From Pseudobdellovibrionaceae bacterium (GTDB lineage: Bacteria; Bdellovibrionota; Bdellovibrionia; Bdellovibrionales; UBA1609), in the NCBI GenBank assembly GCA_947444305.1, contig CANEZP010000010.1, positions 62,001-126,000 of the forward strand: 64,000 nt of DNA, written 5' to 3'. The notes under the pieces were generated by a model. It saw only the letters and a program-made list of their open reading frames with translations, was not told the origin of the DNA and did no database searches. Positions within the stretch are counted from its first letter, which is position 1. The number at the start of each line of letters is the position of its first letter. The translations under genes were made by a program, and so were the position numbers. Of this stretch, positions 16,701-25,026 are shown piece after piece.

Positions 16701-18625
16701 TCATGACCGTACGCGATCCGCTGGTGCTGCAATCAACGTTGCCCCGGTTTCTCACGCAAGGGGATAAATTCCAATTTCCCGTAAGCGTAACGAATCTTTC
16801 GGGCAAGGATCAAACGGTGACCATCGAAGTCGCGCCCGGCCCGTTGGTCGGCATGACGACGGTCAAGCAACAGATCAACGTACCCAAGGGACAAGCGAAG
16901 GTTGTGCAATTCGGTGCCGATGTGAAAGGCGTGAACGGGCTGGCCTCTATATCGGTCAAGGCCTACGCCGACAAATTGAACTCGTTCGAAAGCTTCGACT
17001 TACCGGTGAAGCCGGCGGGCGTCGAGCAAACCATCCGGCTTTCGCTGGATACGAAGCAAGACATCGCGTTGGCTTCGTACATCCCGAAGGATTGGCGCAA
17101 CGATTACGCGCGCGTCGAAGCTTCGGTATCGACGATGCCGTACTTGAATCAATTAGGTCATCTCGAACAGCTCGTGCATTATCCGTACGGTTGCATTGAA
17201 CAAACGACCTCGGCGACGATGCCGCTGCTCGTGATGGGTGATTTGCTCCAGTGGGTTGCGCCGCAAAAAGCGGGTCAAGGCAAAGCGAACCTTAAAGATA
17301 TGGTGAATCGCGGGATCGCGCGGGTGCTCTCGATGCAGACGGCTTCGGGCGGGTTCGGTTACTGGCCGGGCGACGGAACGCCGAATCCTTGGGGTACGGC
17401 TTACGCCACGCACATGCTGCTCGACGCGAAAAAGCTCGGTTACGAAGTTTCGCCGAGCGCACTGAAGAGCGCGCTAGATTATCTCGAAAGTTACACCCGT
17501 GAAAGTTCGTACAGTTTAGCTTCGAGCGCGCGCCGTTACGACCACGAGGCCGAACCTTTCGCAATCTACGTTTTAGCCAAAGCGGGACGGGCCGTTTCGC
17601 AAGAATTACGAGACGTCGTAAGAACGCTCAAGCCCGTGTCGACGAAGTGGACCGGTCTCCGGGGCGAGAACTATTTTCTGCTCGCGGCGGCGGCTAAATT
17701 GCTGGGCGATAAGGATTCCTTAAAGGCGCTTAACGACGAGACTATATATTCGGCGCAGTTGGCCGGTGACCGCGAAGATGATTACACGTATTGGTCGCCC
17801 ATGCGTACCGACGGTCTGCGCTTATCGGTGCTCGAAGACATCAATCCGAAGCACGCGGCGGTCGACACTTTGGCCGCGCGGGTCGCGGGTTCTTTGGCCG
17901 CGAACGATCACTACTATTCCACGCAAGATGTATCTTGGTCGGTGTTGGCGCTCGGCAAACGTTTGATCGGGATGAAAAAACCGGATGCCGCGGCCTTGGC
18001 GCAAATAAAGATGATGTTAAACAGTAAAAACTTGGCGAAGACTTCCGACATATCGGGCGTGCCGGTTTTCAGTTTCGAAGGACCTTCGCTAAGTACCGCG
18101 AAGCTTCAGGTCAGCGGCGCGCCGACGGAAAGTGGGGCTTTTCTTTACGTCAAAGCGACCGGCTACACGAAGACGCCGCCCGAATCGCGCTCGGCGCTCA
18201 GCGTGCAACGAACGTTTTATAACCGGGACGGGTCGGCCGCCGACGCAAAGAACCTGAAGCAGGGCGATACGGTATTCGTTGAAGTGATGATCCAAAACAC
18301 GGGCAAGCGCGAAGTGAAGAACGTCGCGATCGTCGACCGCGTGCCGGCGGGTATCGAAATCGAAAATCCGCGTCTGGGTAAAAGCGAAGATTTGCAGTGG
18401 ATGAAGGACGTTTACAAAGCCGAATACCAAGATTTACGCGACGACCGCATCCAGGTCTTCGGCGATCTTAAACCCGATTCTATTCAATATATTTATTATA
18501 GCGCCCGGGCGGTGACCAAAGGTTCGTTCACCGCGCCGGCCGCGTTCGTGGAAGCGATGTATGATCCGGCGAATTTTGACTACGATAAGGACACGGCCGT
18601 ACAAATCGTTGAAGCGAAGAAGTAA
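13748..18625 (+). CDS. Bacterial alpha-2-macroglobulin (thioester type)
   Basis: A 1625-residue periplasmic protease trap. It has a signal peptide (ends near A-V-H-A, residue 18), MG-like beta domains, a MG segment near residues 370-470 (NLYRPGETLKL), the A2M core around residues 900-1000 and the thioester motif C-I-E-Q at Cys1149 in YPYGCIEQTTS, followed by the alpha/alpha thioester domain and a receptor-binding-like C-terminus. Length is close to the E. coli YfhM form. Unlike YfhM, no lipobox is seen at the N-terminus, so it may be soluble. It is followed by pbpC with a 65-base overlap, the conserved arrangement linking protease trapping to cell-wall repair. Confidence 0.93.
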   Translation: MRFLSLALILFSTLAVHAGDLEFRNLTAEEGGENFTLQVGVSAPNASDVDGSYYNRASTTYDSVDLYNYVRVTPSTKFSVSTKGDGFLLVGDFKPETKYKVTLKSGMHSKEGNVLDKEVTKEVRTGSFRPRLIFKSKARYLPGSLQGAIAWEAVNVEGVEFEVKQVFPQNLHQWVNNNEAASDSVSETVKTITQTVKGRKNKISKGNFSLNGLDTLGKGVFVVVAKPPPKKAEAPAAVSAPGGEEGEGDDGAPIPDYFRGEYDRATLIVTDLTVVAKRGKQDVRVWVMNTRDLQPVKGATVEAVAYSNRKLDHCVTEGAGAECVLKWKANGEVQPYALVVKTGKDMTYVRFEDLTLPNDAFHAGKREFNASAGELDAYVYGERNLYRPGETLKLAAMVRNNKFEAVPKLPLRWTITNPRGKVVRESVSETSDFGIALAEYPSSAASETGKYSVSVHSGKNLLHETPVMVEEFVPERIGLKVTPAQEVVVGKASAPFNISALYLFGPPVAGGGYKISCSMAPAFREIPNRPGFATGVYTKEPAQAVTLESKEGTLDAKGGIQEACAYDTKTVKLAEAYQLRAKVEVNESGSGRATIKTGSAYFAATDTLVGLKLAGTKNRTINVTGGMFDFKGLPKNAKTTLKLKLFNIREHWFYTYGGYDSWKVEEIVTPTAVEKTIEVDGNSFAASLEAPEGWGQWMVRAVDTKSGYTADLQAGHIGWYYSEHSTKPGLRAGEPSNLKIELSKNEASPGDKIEIMADAPFAGRLLFAFETDSVVESKWVEVKKPGPVKLEWKVPNVLPNVYVTALLMKDPVESGGKRFMPARAWGAASVQIVPSAQRMDVTIKHPEISESRKTVTIDLGNSAKVATEYEVAVVDEGILQMTDYKSPDPLKRFFEARALGVNSIETMGWTVAIENASGKTPGGDMSGAAGNKNMPVKLVSFWFPAVKSDGSGQAQVQVPLPAFQGKVRVMAVAGGKNKMGSHSSFMTVRDPLVLQSTLPRFLTQGDKFQFPVSVTNLSGKDQTVTIEVAPGPLVGMTTVKQQINVPKGQAKVVQFGADVKGVNGLASISVKAYADKLNSFESFDLPVKPAGVEQTIRLSLDTKQDIALASYIPKDWRNDYARVEASVSTMPYLNQLGHLEQLVHYPYGCIEQTTSATMPLLVMGDLLQWVAPQKAGQGKANLKDMVNRGIARVLSMQTASGGFGYWPGDGTPNPWGTAYATHMLLDAKKLGYEVSPSALKSALDYLESYTRESSYSLASSARRYDHEAEPFAIYVLAKAGRAVSQELRDVVRTLKPVSTKWTGLRGENYFLLAAAAKLLGDKDSLKALNDETIYSAQLAGDREDDYTYWSPMRTDGLRLSVLEDINPKHAAVDTLAARVAGSLAANDHYYSTQDVSWSVLALGKRLIGMKKPDAAALAQIKMMLNSKNLAKTSDISGVPVFSFEGPSLSTAKLQVSGAPTESGAFLYVKATGYTKTPPESRSALSVQRTFYNRDGSAADAKNLKQGDTVFVEVMIQNTGKREVKNVAIVDRVPAGIEIENPRLGKSEDLQWMKDVYKAEYQDLRDDRIQVFGDLKPDSIQYIYYSARAVTKGSFTAPAAFVEAMYDPANFDYDKDTAVQIVEAKK

Positions 18626-20903
18626 ACTCTCGCTTCTCGGTCTTGCGGCGGGGACGGCGGTTTTCTTATACTGGCCCTTATCTAAAAATGCGGTGAGCCC
18701 CGAGTTTTCGCGCGTCGTTCTTGCGCGGGATGGGGCACTGCTGCGCGCTTACCTCAGTGCCGATCACAAGTGGCGCTTTCGCACCGACCCCGCCGTGTTG
18801 CCGCCGCACGTGCGTGAGGGATTACTGTGTTTGGAAGACAAGTATTTTCGTTTCCACCCCGGCATTAACCCCGTCGCGGTGATTCGTGCGCTCGCGCAGA
18901 ATAAGGCGGCGGGCCACACCGTGAGCGGAGCTTCGACCCTCTCGATGCAAGTGGCGCGTCTGCTTGACCCGGCCCCCAGGCGCTGGTCGAGCAAGCTGCG
19001 GGAAGCGGGGCGCGCGCTTCGTTTAGAAGCGCAACTCAGCAAGTCCGAGATTTTAAATCTTTATCTAACCTACGCTCCCTTCGGCGGAAATCTCGAAGGT
19101 ATCGAAGCGGGCGCCGAGCGCTACTTCGGTAAACAAGCACGCGAGTTGTCGGCGGCCGACGCCGCTTTTTTGTTCTTGTTGCCCCAGGCACCTCGGCGCT
19201 GGGATGAACGCGCGGCGATTAACCTTAAAAAATTGCGCGACCGCCATTTATCCCGCTTCCACGACTGCGGTGTCATCAGTGCGGAAGAGTTCAAAGCGGC
19301 GCTAAACGAGAAGATTCCCGCATGGCGGGGGGCGTTCGAGATTCACGCGGGGCACGCGGCCGACTGGGCTTTACGCTCGGCTAAAGGTGACCGCATCGTA
19401 ACGACCATCGACTTTAATATGCAGAAGTCGTTAGAGGACTTAGCCACTTCGCACGAAGCCGAGTTGCGGTCGAACGGGATTCTGAACGGCGCGATCCTCG
19501 CGACGGAAAACTCGAGCGGCGAGATCCGGGCGGCCGTCGGCAATTTCGATATTCGCCGCGAAAACGATGCGCAACAGTACAATAGCTTTTTGGTTCCGCG
19601 TTCGACCGGCAGCCTGCTCAAAACATTTTTGTACGCGCGCCTGCTCGAGTCCGGCGACGTCCTGCCCGAATCACTGCTCGAAGACGTTCCGATTGAACTG
19701 AACGGTTACCGGCCCCAGAATTACACGCATGAGTTCCAAGGTTTGGCCGAAGCTCGCATGGCCTTAGCGCATTCGCTTAACGTGCCTTGGATCAAAGCGC
19801 TTAAGGATTTCGGGGTTGATCCTTTCTACTCGTTCTTAAAATCTTCGGGACTGCAAACGCCGCAGCGGGCGGGCGACGTCGGCGTATCGATGGTCGTCGG
19901 CGGTTTGCAGGCGAATTTAAAAGACATGGTTATGCTTTACCGCGCGGTCGCCGCCGACGGGCAGATGCGTCCGCTAACTTTCCTCGACGGCGAGAGCGCT
20001 AAACAAAAGTCATGGAGCTGGCTCAATCCGGGCGTGGCGCACCTCGTTCGCGAGGCGCTGAAGATCCGCGGCCGGCCCGATTTCGCGATTGATCCCCGTT
20101 ACCTTACGCACACGAGCGTGCGCTGGAAAACGGGCACGAGTCAGGGCAACCGGGACGCGTGGGCGATCGGTCTCGATCCCGCATTTACGGTTGGAGTATG
20201 GCTCGGCAACCTCGACGCGGACGCGGCCCCGGCGCTGGTCGGTCCCGAAGTCGCGGCGCCGCTGATGTTTGATGCTTTCTCACGCTTGCGCCGCCAATCC
20301 GCGGGGATGGCCGACGAGTGGCATGCGTCGGGAACGGATATGGTCGAAGTTTGCGCATTTTCAGGCTTACCGGCGGGCCCCTCGTGTCCGCACCGGAAAA
20401 TGGTGCTTGGGATAAAAGGTTTGGCGATGCGTTCGCGCTGCCCGTATCACCAGGATGTCTTGATCGACCGAAAGAGCGGCTTTCGTATCACGCGGGAATG
20501 CGAACGTGCGGGCATGATCGCGGAGTCGCGCCAAGTTCTGGATCTCAGCCCCGACGTCGCGGCTTGGACCCGCGCGCACTTGCCGGGCCTTGAGCTCGCG
20601 CCGCGCTTTCATCCCGAATGCACGGAACGGCCGTTGGCGAAGGGCGGTTTACAAATTCTTTCGCCGCAACCGACGAGCTACGTCATCCATAAAGCCGAAG
20701 GCGGTAAATTGTTGAACGTGCCGCTGCGACTGAAGACGTCGCAAGCGGCCGGGCATTGGCGATGTTTCTTAAACGGCAGGACGCTCGCGACCGAAGAGGG
20801 CGGAGCCGAAAGTTTGCTGAAGGTGGCGCCGGGCGACCACTCCGTCCTTTGTTCGGACGAGCAGGGCCGCTCAGATCAAGTTGATTTTTCGGTCGAGCTT
20901 TAA
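18561..20903 (+). CDS. pbpC: Penicillin-binding protein 1C (bifunctional transglycosylase/transpeptidase)
   Basis: A 780-residue class A PBP. It has an N-terminal membrane anchor (about 22-41), a GT51 domain with catalytic Glu92 in LEDKYFRFHPG and GASTLSMQ, a transpeptidase domain with Ser351-x-x-Lys354, SLN near 405-407 and KTG at 523-525, and then a C-terminal PBP1C-specific beta domain. It polymerises and cross-links peptidoglycan at the inner membrane. The start ATG at 18561 overlaps the end of the alpha-2-macroglobulin gene; a later TTG (18609) is possible. The gene pair suggests co-translation. Confidence 0.92.
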   Translation: MIRRILTTIRTRPYKSLKRRSKLSLLGLAAGTAVFLYWPLSKNAVSPEFSRVVLARDGALLRAYLSADHKWRFRTDPAVLPPHVREGLLCLEDKYFRFHPGINPVAVIRALAQNKAAGHTVSGASTLSMQVARLLDPAPRRWSSKLREAGRALRLEAQLSKSEILNLYLTYAPFGGNLEGIEAGAERYFGKQARELSAADAAFLFLLPQAPRRWDERAAINLKKLRDRHLSRFHDCGVISAEEFKAALNEKIPAWRGAFEIHAGHAADWALRSAKGDRIVTTIDFNMQKSLEDLATSHEAELRSNGILNGAILATENSSGEIRAAVGNFDIRRENDAQQYNSFLVPRSTGSLLKTFLYARLLESGDVLPESLLEDVPIELNGYRPQNYTHEFQGLAEARMALAHSLNVPWIKALKDFGVDPFYSFLKSSGLQTPQRAGDVGVSMVVGGLQANLKDMVMLYRAVAADGQMRPLTFLDGESAKQKSWSWLNPGVAHLVREALKIRGRPDFAIDPRYLTHTSVRWKTGTSQGNRDAWAIGLDPAFTVGVWLGNLDADAAPALVGPEVAAPLMFDAFSRLRRQSAGMADEWHASGTDMVEVCAFSGLPAGPSCPHRKMVLGIKGLAMRSRCPYHQDVLIDRKSGFRITRECERAGMIAESRQVLDLSPDVAAWTRAHLPGLELAPRFHPECTERPLAKGGLQILSPQPTSYVIHKAEGGKLLNVPLRLKTSQAAGHWRCFLNGRTLATEEGGAESLLKVAPGDHSVLCSDEQGRSDQVDFSVEL

Positions 20904-20909
20904 AGAGTC

Positions 20910-21914
20910 TTAGAAGCAGGTCTTTGCGGCGTAGCCTTTGCGACCGTCTTCCAATTTAAATGAAATCCAAGTTTTGCCTTCGTCGTTTTTGGAAACCTGC
21001 GCGCCGGCTTTTTGCACGAGTAGAACACCCGCACCTTTCGTCGGTTGCTCGAAAACTTTGCAGCTTCGTTTGAAGACGTAAGCGCCCGTGGGCTTCGCTT
21101 CCGCGACGGCGGGTGCGCCGGCGCTCGGGCCGCGTGAGAGTTGCGCTTCGGCCGCGATAACTTCGGTCTCGGCAACCTTCGACGTGGATTCTAATTTTTG
21201 ACCGGCCATTTTCATGGTCGTGCCTTCGGCTTCTAACGTGGTGATGCGTTGCTGGGCTTGGTGATAACGCTCGCGAAGACCCGCGATGTAGGCTTCGAGT
21301 TTCACCTTTTTTGCCGCTTCTTCAACTTTGATCTTCGCTAAACTTTCGGTCGCGGCTTTTTCTTGTTCCTTGGATTTGATCAAGTCGTTTTCGAGTTCGA
21401 ACTTCTCTTCTTCCATCTTTTTAATTTCGACGGCGATCTTATCGTGTTGGGTCGTTAACTCGATGAAGCTTTTAGCTTTCTCGCCGCGAAGCGCTTTGAG
21501 CGTCTCGATGTCGGCCTTGAGTTTCTCAACTTGGGTGCGGCTGTCCGAGGCGGCTTTATCCGAGAGCGTGGCCTCTTTCGACAAACGCTCCACTTCAGAT
21601 TTCAATTGCGTTTGCTGAGCGTTCAACGCGCTGACTTCTTCGTCATTCTGTTTCAATTGATCGGCGGAAGCTTGGCGTTTGGCGGCGACGGCTTGGTTCT
21701 TTTGTTGGGCGGCGCGCAGGGCTTTTTCGGCGCGGGCTTTGTCTTTGGCCATGCGGGTTTTTACTTCCGCGTTGTCGGCGGCGGCGGCGTCCGAATCGGC
21801 GTTGAGTTCGTCGACTTCGGAGCTCATGTCATCGGCGTCGGCGGCCAAGGCCGGAGCGGTGAAATTAAGCGTGAGCAACGAGACTAATGCGAGCAGCGCG
21901 AGACGAAAAGACAT
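20910..21914 (-). CDS. Exported coiled-coil protein with C-terminal SH3-like domain
   Basis: A 334-residue protein with a signal peptide (cut near A-L-A, residue 24). Residues about 30-265 are a long heptad-rich coiled coil dense in Ala, Glu, Lys and Gln. The last 55 residues (AYVFKRSCKVFEQP...) form an SH3b-like domain with Cys pairs (S-C-K and T-C-F) typical of periplasmic cell-wall-binding modules. The coiled coil plus SH3 layout resembles periplasmic adaptor proteins of TolA or YgiM type. It converges on pbpC with a 6-base gap. Confidence 0.7.
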   Translation of the reverse strand: MSFRLALLALVSLLTLNFTAPALAADADDMSSEVDELNADSDAAAADNAEVKTRMAKDKARAEKALRAAQQKNQAVAAKRQASADQLKQNDEEVSALNAQQTQLKSEVERLSKEATLSDKAASDSRTQVEKLKADIETLKALRGEKAKSFIELTTQHDKIAVEIKKMEEEKFELENDLIKSKEQEKAATESLAKIKVEEAAKKVKLEAYIAGLRERYHQAQQRITTLEAEGTTMKMAGQKLESTSKVAETEVIAAEAQLSRGPSAGAPAVAEAKPTGAYVFKRSCKVFEQPTKGAGVLLVQKAGAQVSKNDEGKTWISFKLEDGRKGYAAKTCF

Positions 21915-21992
21915 GAATCCCCCAATTGAAACCCTAGTTTAGATATCGGATGGAACGTCCATGAACCTAACTGGACCCCCCGTGTCTCTCAC

Positions 21993-23177
21993 TTAGAGAC
22001 AGTTTTCGAGGGCGGGCGTCATGCCGTTCATCGTGTAGTACATGCCCGGGCCGCAGCCCATCGCCCGGTGCGCCGCGCAGGTTGCGCGCGGAACCGATTT
22101 ACAGTGCGGTAAAGGGAAAGATTTAAGCGCCCGCAAATTTGCCGCCATGCTTTGGACATTCTTATCGATCGCGTATCGGAAACACGAATAACCGGCGCTG
22201 ACGTTGGCGCTACAGAAATTCAAAGCCGCGGTCTCGGCGGTTGCGGCCACCGTGTTGTAGGCAAATCCTCCGGCACCGTCGGCGGCGAGGTAGATGACAC
22301 CGCGGGCGGCGACGCCGTTCACCGCGGCGAGGTACGGAGTTACGATCGAAGCGAAATGTGAATCCTTAACGCCGGGAAGACTGGTCATGATTTGCGTTTT
22401 CGCGTAATCGATCACGGGCGTGCGGTTGATGTTCGCGGGATTAAACGGCACGGCCGAATTCTCGGCGAATACGGTACAAGGGGTGACGACCGCCGAAAGC
22501 TCGCAACGTTCAAGCGCCACGCGTCTCGCTTCGTCCAGCGTCGTCGCCGGGGTCGCGTCACTGCCGGTCACGATGCTGAAGGCACCGTCCACGCTGATGG
22601 CCAAAACTTTGGGTGCCGCGGCCTGATTGAAGGCGGTTGCGAGTGCCGTGCGGAAGCCCGGGATGACGAAAGGGATCGTCGTTTCCGAAACGCTTAACGG
22701 CGCGGTGATCGTAAACGTGTAAGCGGCGGGAAGATCTGCGCTCGAGATCGCAAACTTATCGCCGGACGCCAAGAGCGCGCAGGGCGAAGACGTTAAGGCG
22801 TAACAACCTTCGAGCGCGAGACGGTCGGTGACCGTCTGCGAAGCGTCGGTTCTTCGGGAAACAAAACCCAAGCCTTGGGCATTTATCGCGATCGCTTTTG
22901 GCGAAGTGAAGTTTGCGTAACCCATCGCTTCAATCTGCGTTTGCACCATCGGCGATTTATTCGGGACCGAAGCGTAGCTAAAGGCTTCGTCTTTCGCGAA
23001 CGAAGTCGCGCCGGGTAAACCGGGCAAACCCGGAAGCGGTTCGGTGGGTAGCGGTGTTCCGCCTAATCCGGAATTTGAGCCCGCGATGGAGGCGGCGCTC
23101 ATCTTCTTGCCGCAGTTTTGAAACATCAAAAGACAAGCGAAGACCGAAAGGCTGAGCACGGCGACGGTTTTTTTCAT
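21993..23177 (-). CDS. FQNC-type lipoprotein with three DUF4189-like repeats
   Basis: A 394-residue protein whose signal ends F-Q-N-C (Cys22), an unusual lipobox shared with two other proteins of this window. Three modules share a pattern of a short beta strand with A-I, then Gly-rich turns, then A-x-x-x-A-L-x-x-C about 20-25 residues later and a second Cys, spanning about residues 95-155, 195-255 and 290-340. This resembles DUF4189-type Cys-containing domains. A Cys-rich tail follows with seven Cys. The modules are visible in the sequence; the family label is inferred. Confidence 0.6.
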   Translation of the reverse strand: MKKTVAVLSLSVFACLLMFQNCGKKMSAASIAGSNSGLGGTPLPTEPLPGLPGLPGATSFAKDEAFSYASVPNKSPMVQTQIEAMGYANFTSPKAIAINAQGLGFVSRRTDASQTVTDRLALEGCYALTSSPCALLASGDKFAISSADLPAAYTFTITAPLSVSETTIPFVIPGFRTALATAFNQAAAPKVLAISVDGAFSIVTGSDATPATTLDEARRVALERCELSAVVTPCTVFAENSAVPFNPANINRTPVIDYAKTQIMTSLPGVKDSHFASIVTPYLAAVNGVAARGVIYLAADGAGGFAYNTVAATAETAALNFCSANVSAGYSCFRYAIDKNVQSMAANLRALKSFPLPHCKSVPRATCAAHRAMGCGPGMYYTMNGMTPALENCL

Positions 23178-23254
23178 GGATCCTCCGGGGACAAGCGTAA
23201 GTTTAGCATATATCGGCTTGTCAGCGTCGGAGCGCCGTTGGTAGTTGTTCTAGA

Positions 23255-24064
23255 ATGATACAGTGGAATCCCGAACCTGATATTTTTTCTTACGGGCCGG
23301 TGCACGTTCGTTGGTACGGGCTAATGTTCCTGCTGGGATTTTCGATCGGCTACGCCATCATCCGCTGGATGTGCCGGATCGAGAATAAAAGTTTCGAGCG
23401 TTTAGAAGGTTTGCTCGTTTACGTCATGGCGGGAACGATGATCGGCGCCCGGCTCGGGCACGTTCTTTTTTACGCTCCGGAGTACTATCTCAGTCACCCG
23501 GTCGAAATACTCAAAATTTGGGAAGGCGGTTTGGCCAGCCACGGCGGCACGCTCGGCGTGATGATCGGCATTTGGCTTTACAGCCGGCGGTATCCCGAAT
23601 TCAGTACGATTTGGATGCTCGATCGCCTCAGCATCCCGACCGCGCTGGTTGCCGCGTTCATTCGGATCGGTAACCTGATGAATTCCGAAATTCTGGGCCG
23701 GCCTAGCGATTTGCCGTGGGCCTTCGTCTTTTTGCGCCAAGACAATATTCCCCGGCATCCCGGGCAGCTTTACGAAAGCCTTGCGTACTTTGCGCTATTT
23801 CTTTTTACGATGACTTTGTACCGGCGCAATCCCTTCAGGCCCGACGGATTTTTCTTCGGCATCATGTTGATCTGGATTTTTCTGGCACGCATCTTTCTTG
23901 AGTACTTCAAAGAAAATCAAGAGGCCTTCGAGCAAGGCATGTGGATGAACATGGGCCAAATCTTGAGCGTGCCCTTCGTTTTGTTCGGCGTGTATTTATT
24001 GGTCAGAGCATTGCGCGCTAAAAATAAAAACGTGAATTCGCTACCAAACACGGCGGCGAACTAG
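23255..24064 (+). CDS. lgt: Phosphatidylglycerol-prolipoprotein diacylglyceryl transferase
   Basis: Lgt attaches diacylglycerol to the lipobox Cys of prolipoproteins in the inner membrane, the first step of lipoprotein maturation. The 269-residue polytopic protein has the GLASHGGTLG segment (catalytic His), RIGNLMNSEILGRPSD (essential Asn/Gly/Arg region) and HPGQLYE. It lies divergent from an FQNC lipoprotein gene and ahead of an exported protein. It must process both standard and FQNC-type signals in this organism. Confidence 0.95.
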   Translation: MIQWNPEPDIFSYGPVHVRWYGLMFLLGFSIGYAIIRWMCRIENKSFERLEGLLVYVMAGTMIGARLGHVLFYAPEYYLSHPVEILKIWEGGLASHGGTLGVMIGIWLYSRRYPEFSTIWMLDRLSIPTALVAAFIRIGNLMNSEILGRPSDLPWAFVFLRQDNIPRHPGQLYESLAYFALFLFTMTLYRRNPFRPDGFFFGIMLIWIFLARIFLEYFKENQEAFEQGMWMNMGQILSVPFVLFGVYLLVRALRAKNKNVNSLPNTAAN

Positions 24065-24096
24065 GCGGCGGTGAGGGACCGGGTTATCCGTGAAGG

Positions 24097-25026
24097 GTGA
24101 ACCCGTACATCATCCTCTCCGCTTTGGTTTTGGTCTTTGGCCATCCCTTTTATGCCGCCGCCACCGAAGTGGATGACGTCACCTCGTACTACCAACCGTT
24201 AGCCGATTCGGAAGAACTCCTTAACGGCCGAGTGCAGTCGTTGATCACGGCGGCCAGGAAGTTCGAGCGTGGCTGCGACCGCCGGGCGCTTACCCAACTC
24301 GCGTCGACCCAGCTGATCGGCAATTTCTTTTACGGCGCGGTCGAATCTTTCGCCAATACTTCACCGCTGGTGGAGCGCGCCTACACGCCGGCCCATTTTT
24401 CGATTTACCGGGGGACAACGTATCAAGGCTCGATCGTCGATACCTTCGTCAACCTGGGTCCGTCCGTGAACGTCGCCGGCTTTCGCGTCGGCACCGATAA
24501 ACTGGGACACTTCATGGACATGGGTTTCGATCTCTATTCGCGGGAGATCCGGGGCGCATCGGTTGTCCAGTTGCTCGCGCAGAGCCGCCGCGAAGAGAGC
24601 GGTTGGTGGGGCCTGTACATGACCGGCGTCAAATCGTACGGCGACATCGCTTCGAACTTCGACGGGTACCGCTTCTGGAAAGAGTTTAGCGAAGCGGGCC
24701 CGCGCCAATATTTCGAATGTGACCGGGGCCGCCTAAAACAGGTTCGCAGATTCAAATGGTCGGATTACATCAGCGCGGCGTGGTCCGAAGCGATCAATTG
24801 CAGTGAATATTCAGACGCACCCTTTGCCGCGACGGTCGCCGCCAATATCGGGGCTTTAGAAAATGCGAACGCCGGCTTCCGTTACGCATGCCCCATCGCG
24901 CCTGAACAATGTGATATCTTAAAAAAGTATTACGAACGCTGGATCCCGCGCCGGCACATCGCGCAGATTATCTCTCCGCTTTGTTTAAGCTCGGGCCGAG
25001 AGCGGAAGCAAAACTTCGAATACTGA
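24097..25026 (+). CDS. Exported protein with DKLGHF motif, unknown function
   Basis: A 309-residue protein starting at GTG 24097, 32 bases after lgt. It has a signal peptide (ends near Y-A-A-A, residue 22). The motif GTDKLGHFMDMGFDLYSR resembles the D-K-x-x-H-F core of small exported DUF2279-like proteins and may be membrane-peripheral. Further Cys at six places suggest disulfides. I do not recognise a full-length family. Its last 42 bases overlap the convergent sensor-kinase gene. Confidence 0.6.
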   Translation: MNPYIILSALVLVFGHPFYAAATEVDDVTSYYQPLADSEELLNGRVQSLITAARKFERGCDRRALTQLASTQLIGNFFYGAVESFANTSPLVERAYTPAHFSIYRGTTYQGSIVDTFVNLGPSVNVAGFRVGTDKLGHFMDMGFDLYSREIRGASVVQLLAQSRREESGWWGLYMTGVKSYGDIASNFDGYRFWKEFSEAGPRQYFECDRGRLKQVRRFKWSDYISAAWSEAINCSEYSDAPFAATVAANIGALENANAGFRYACPIAPEQCDILKKYYERWIPRRHIAQIISPLCLSSGRERKQNFEY

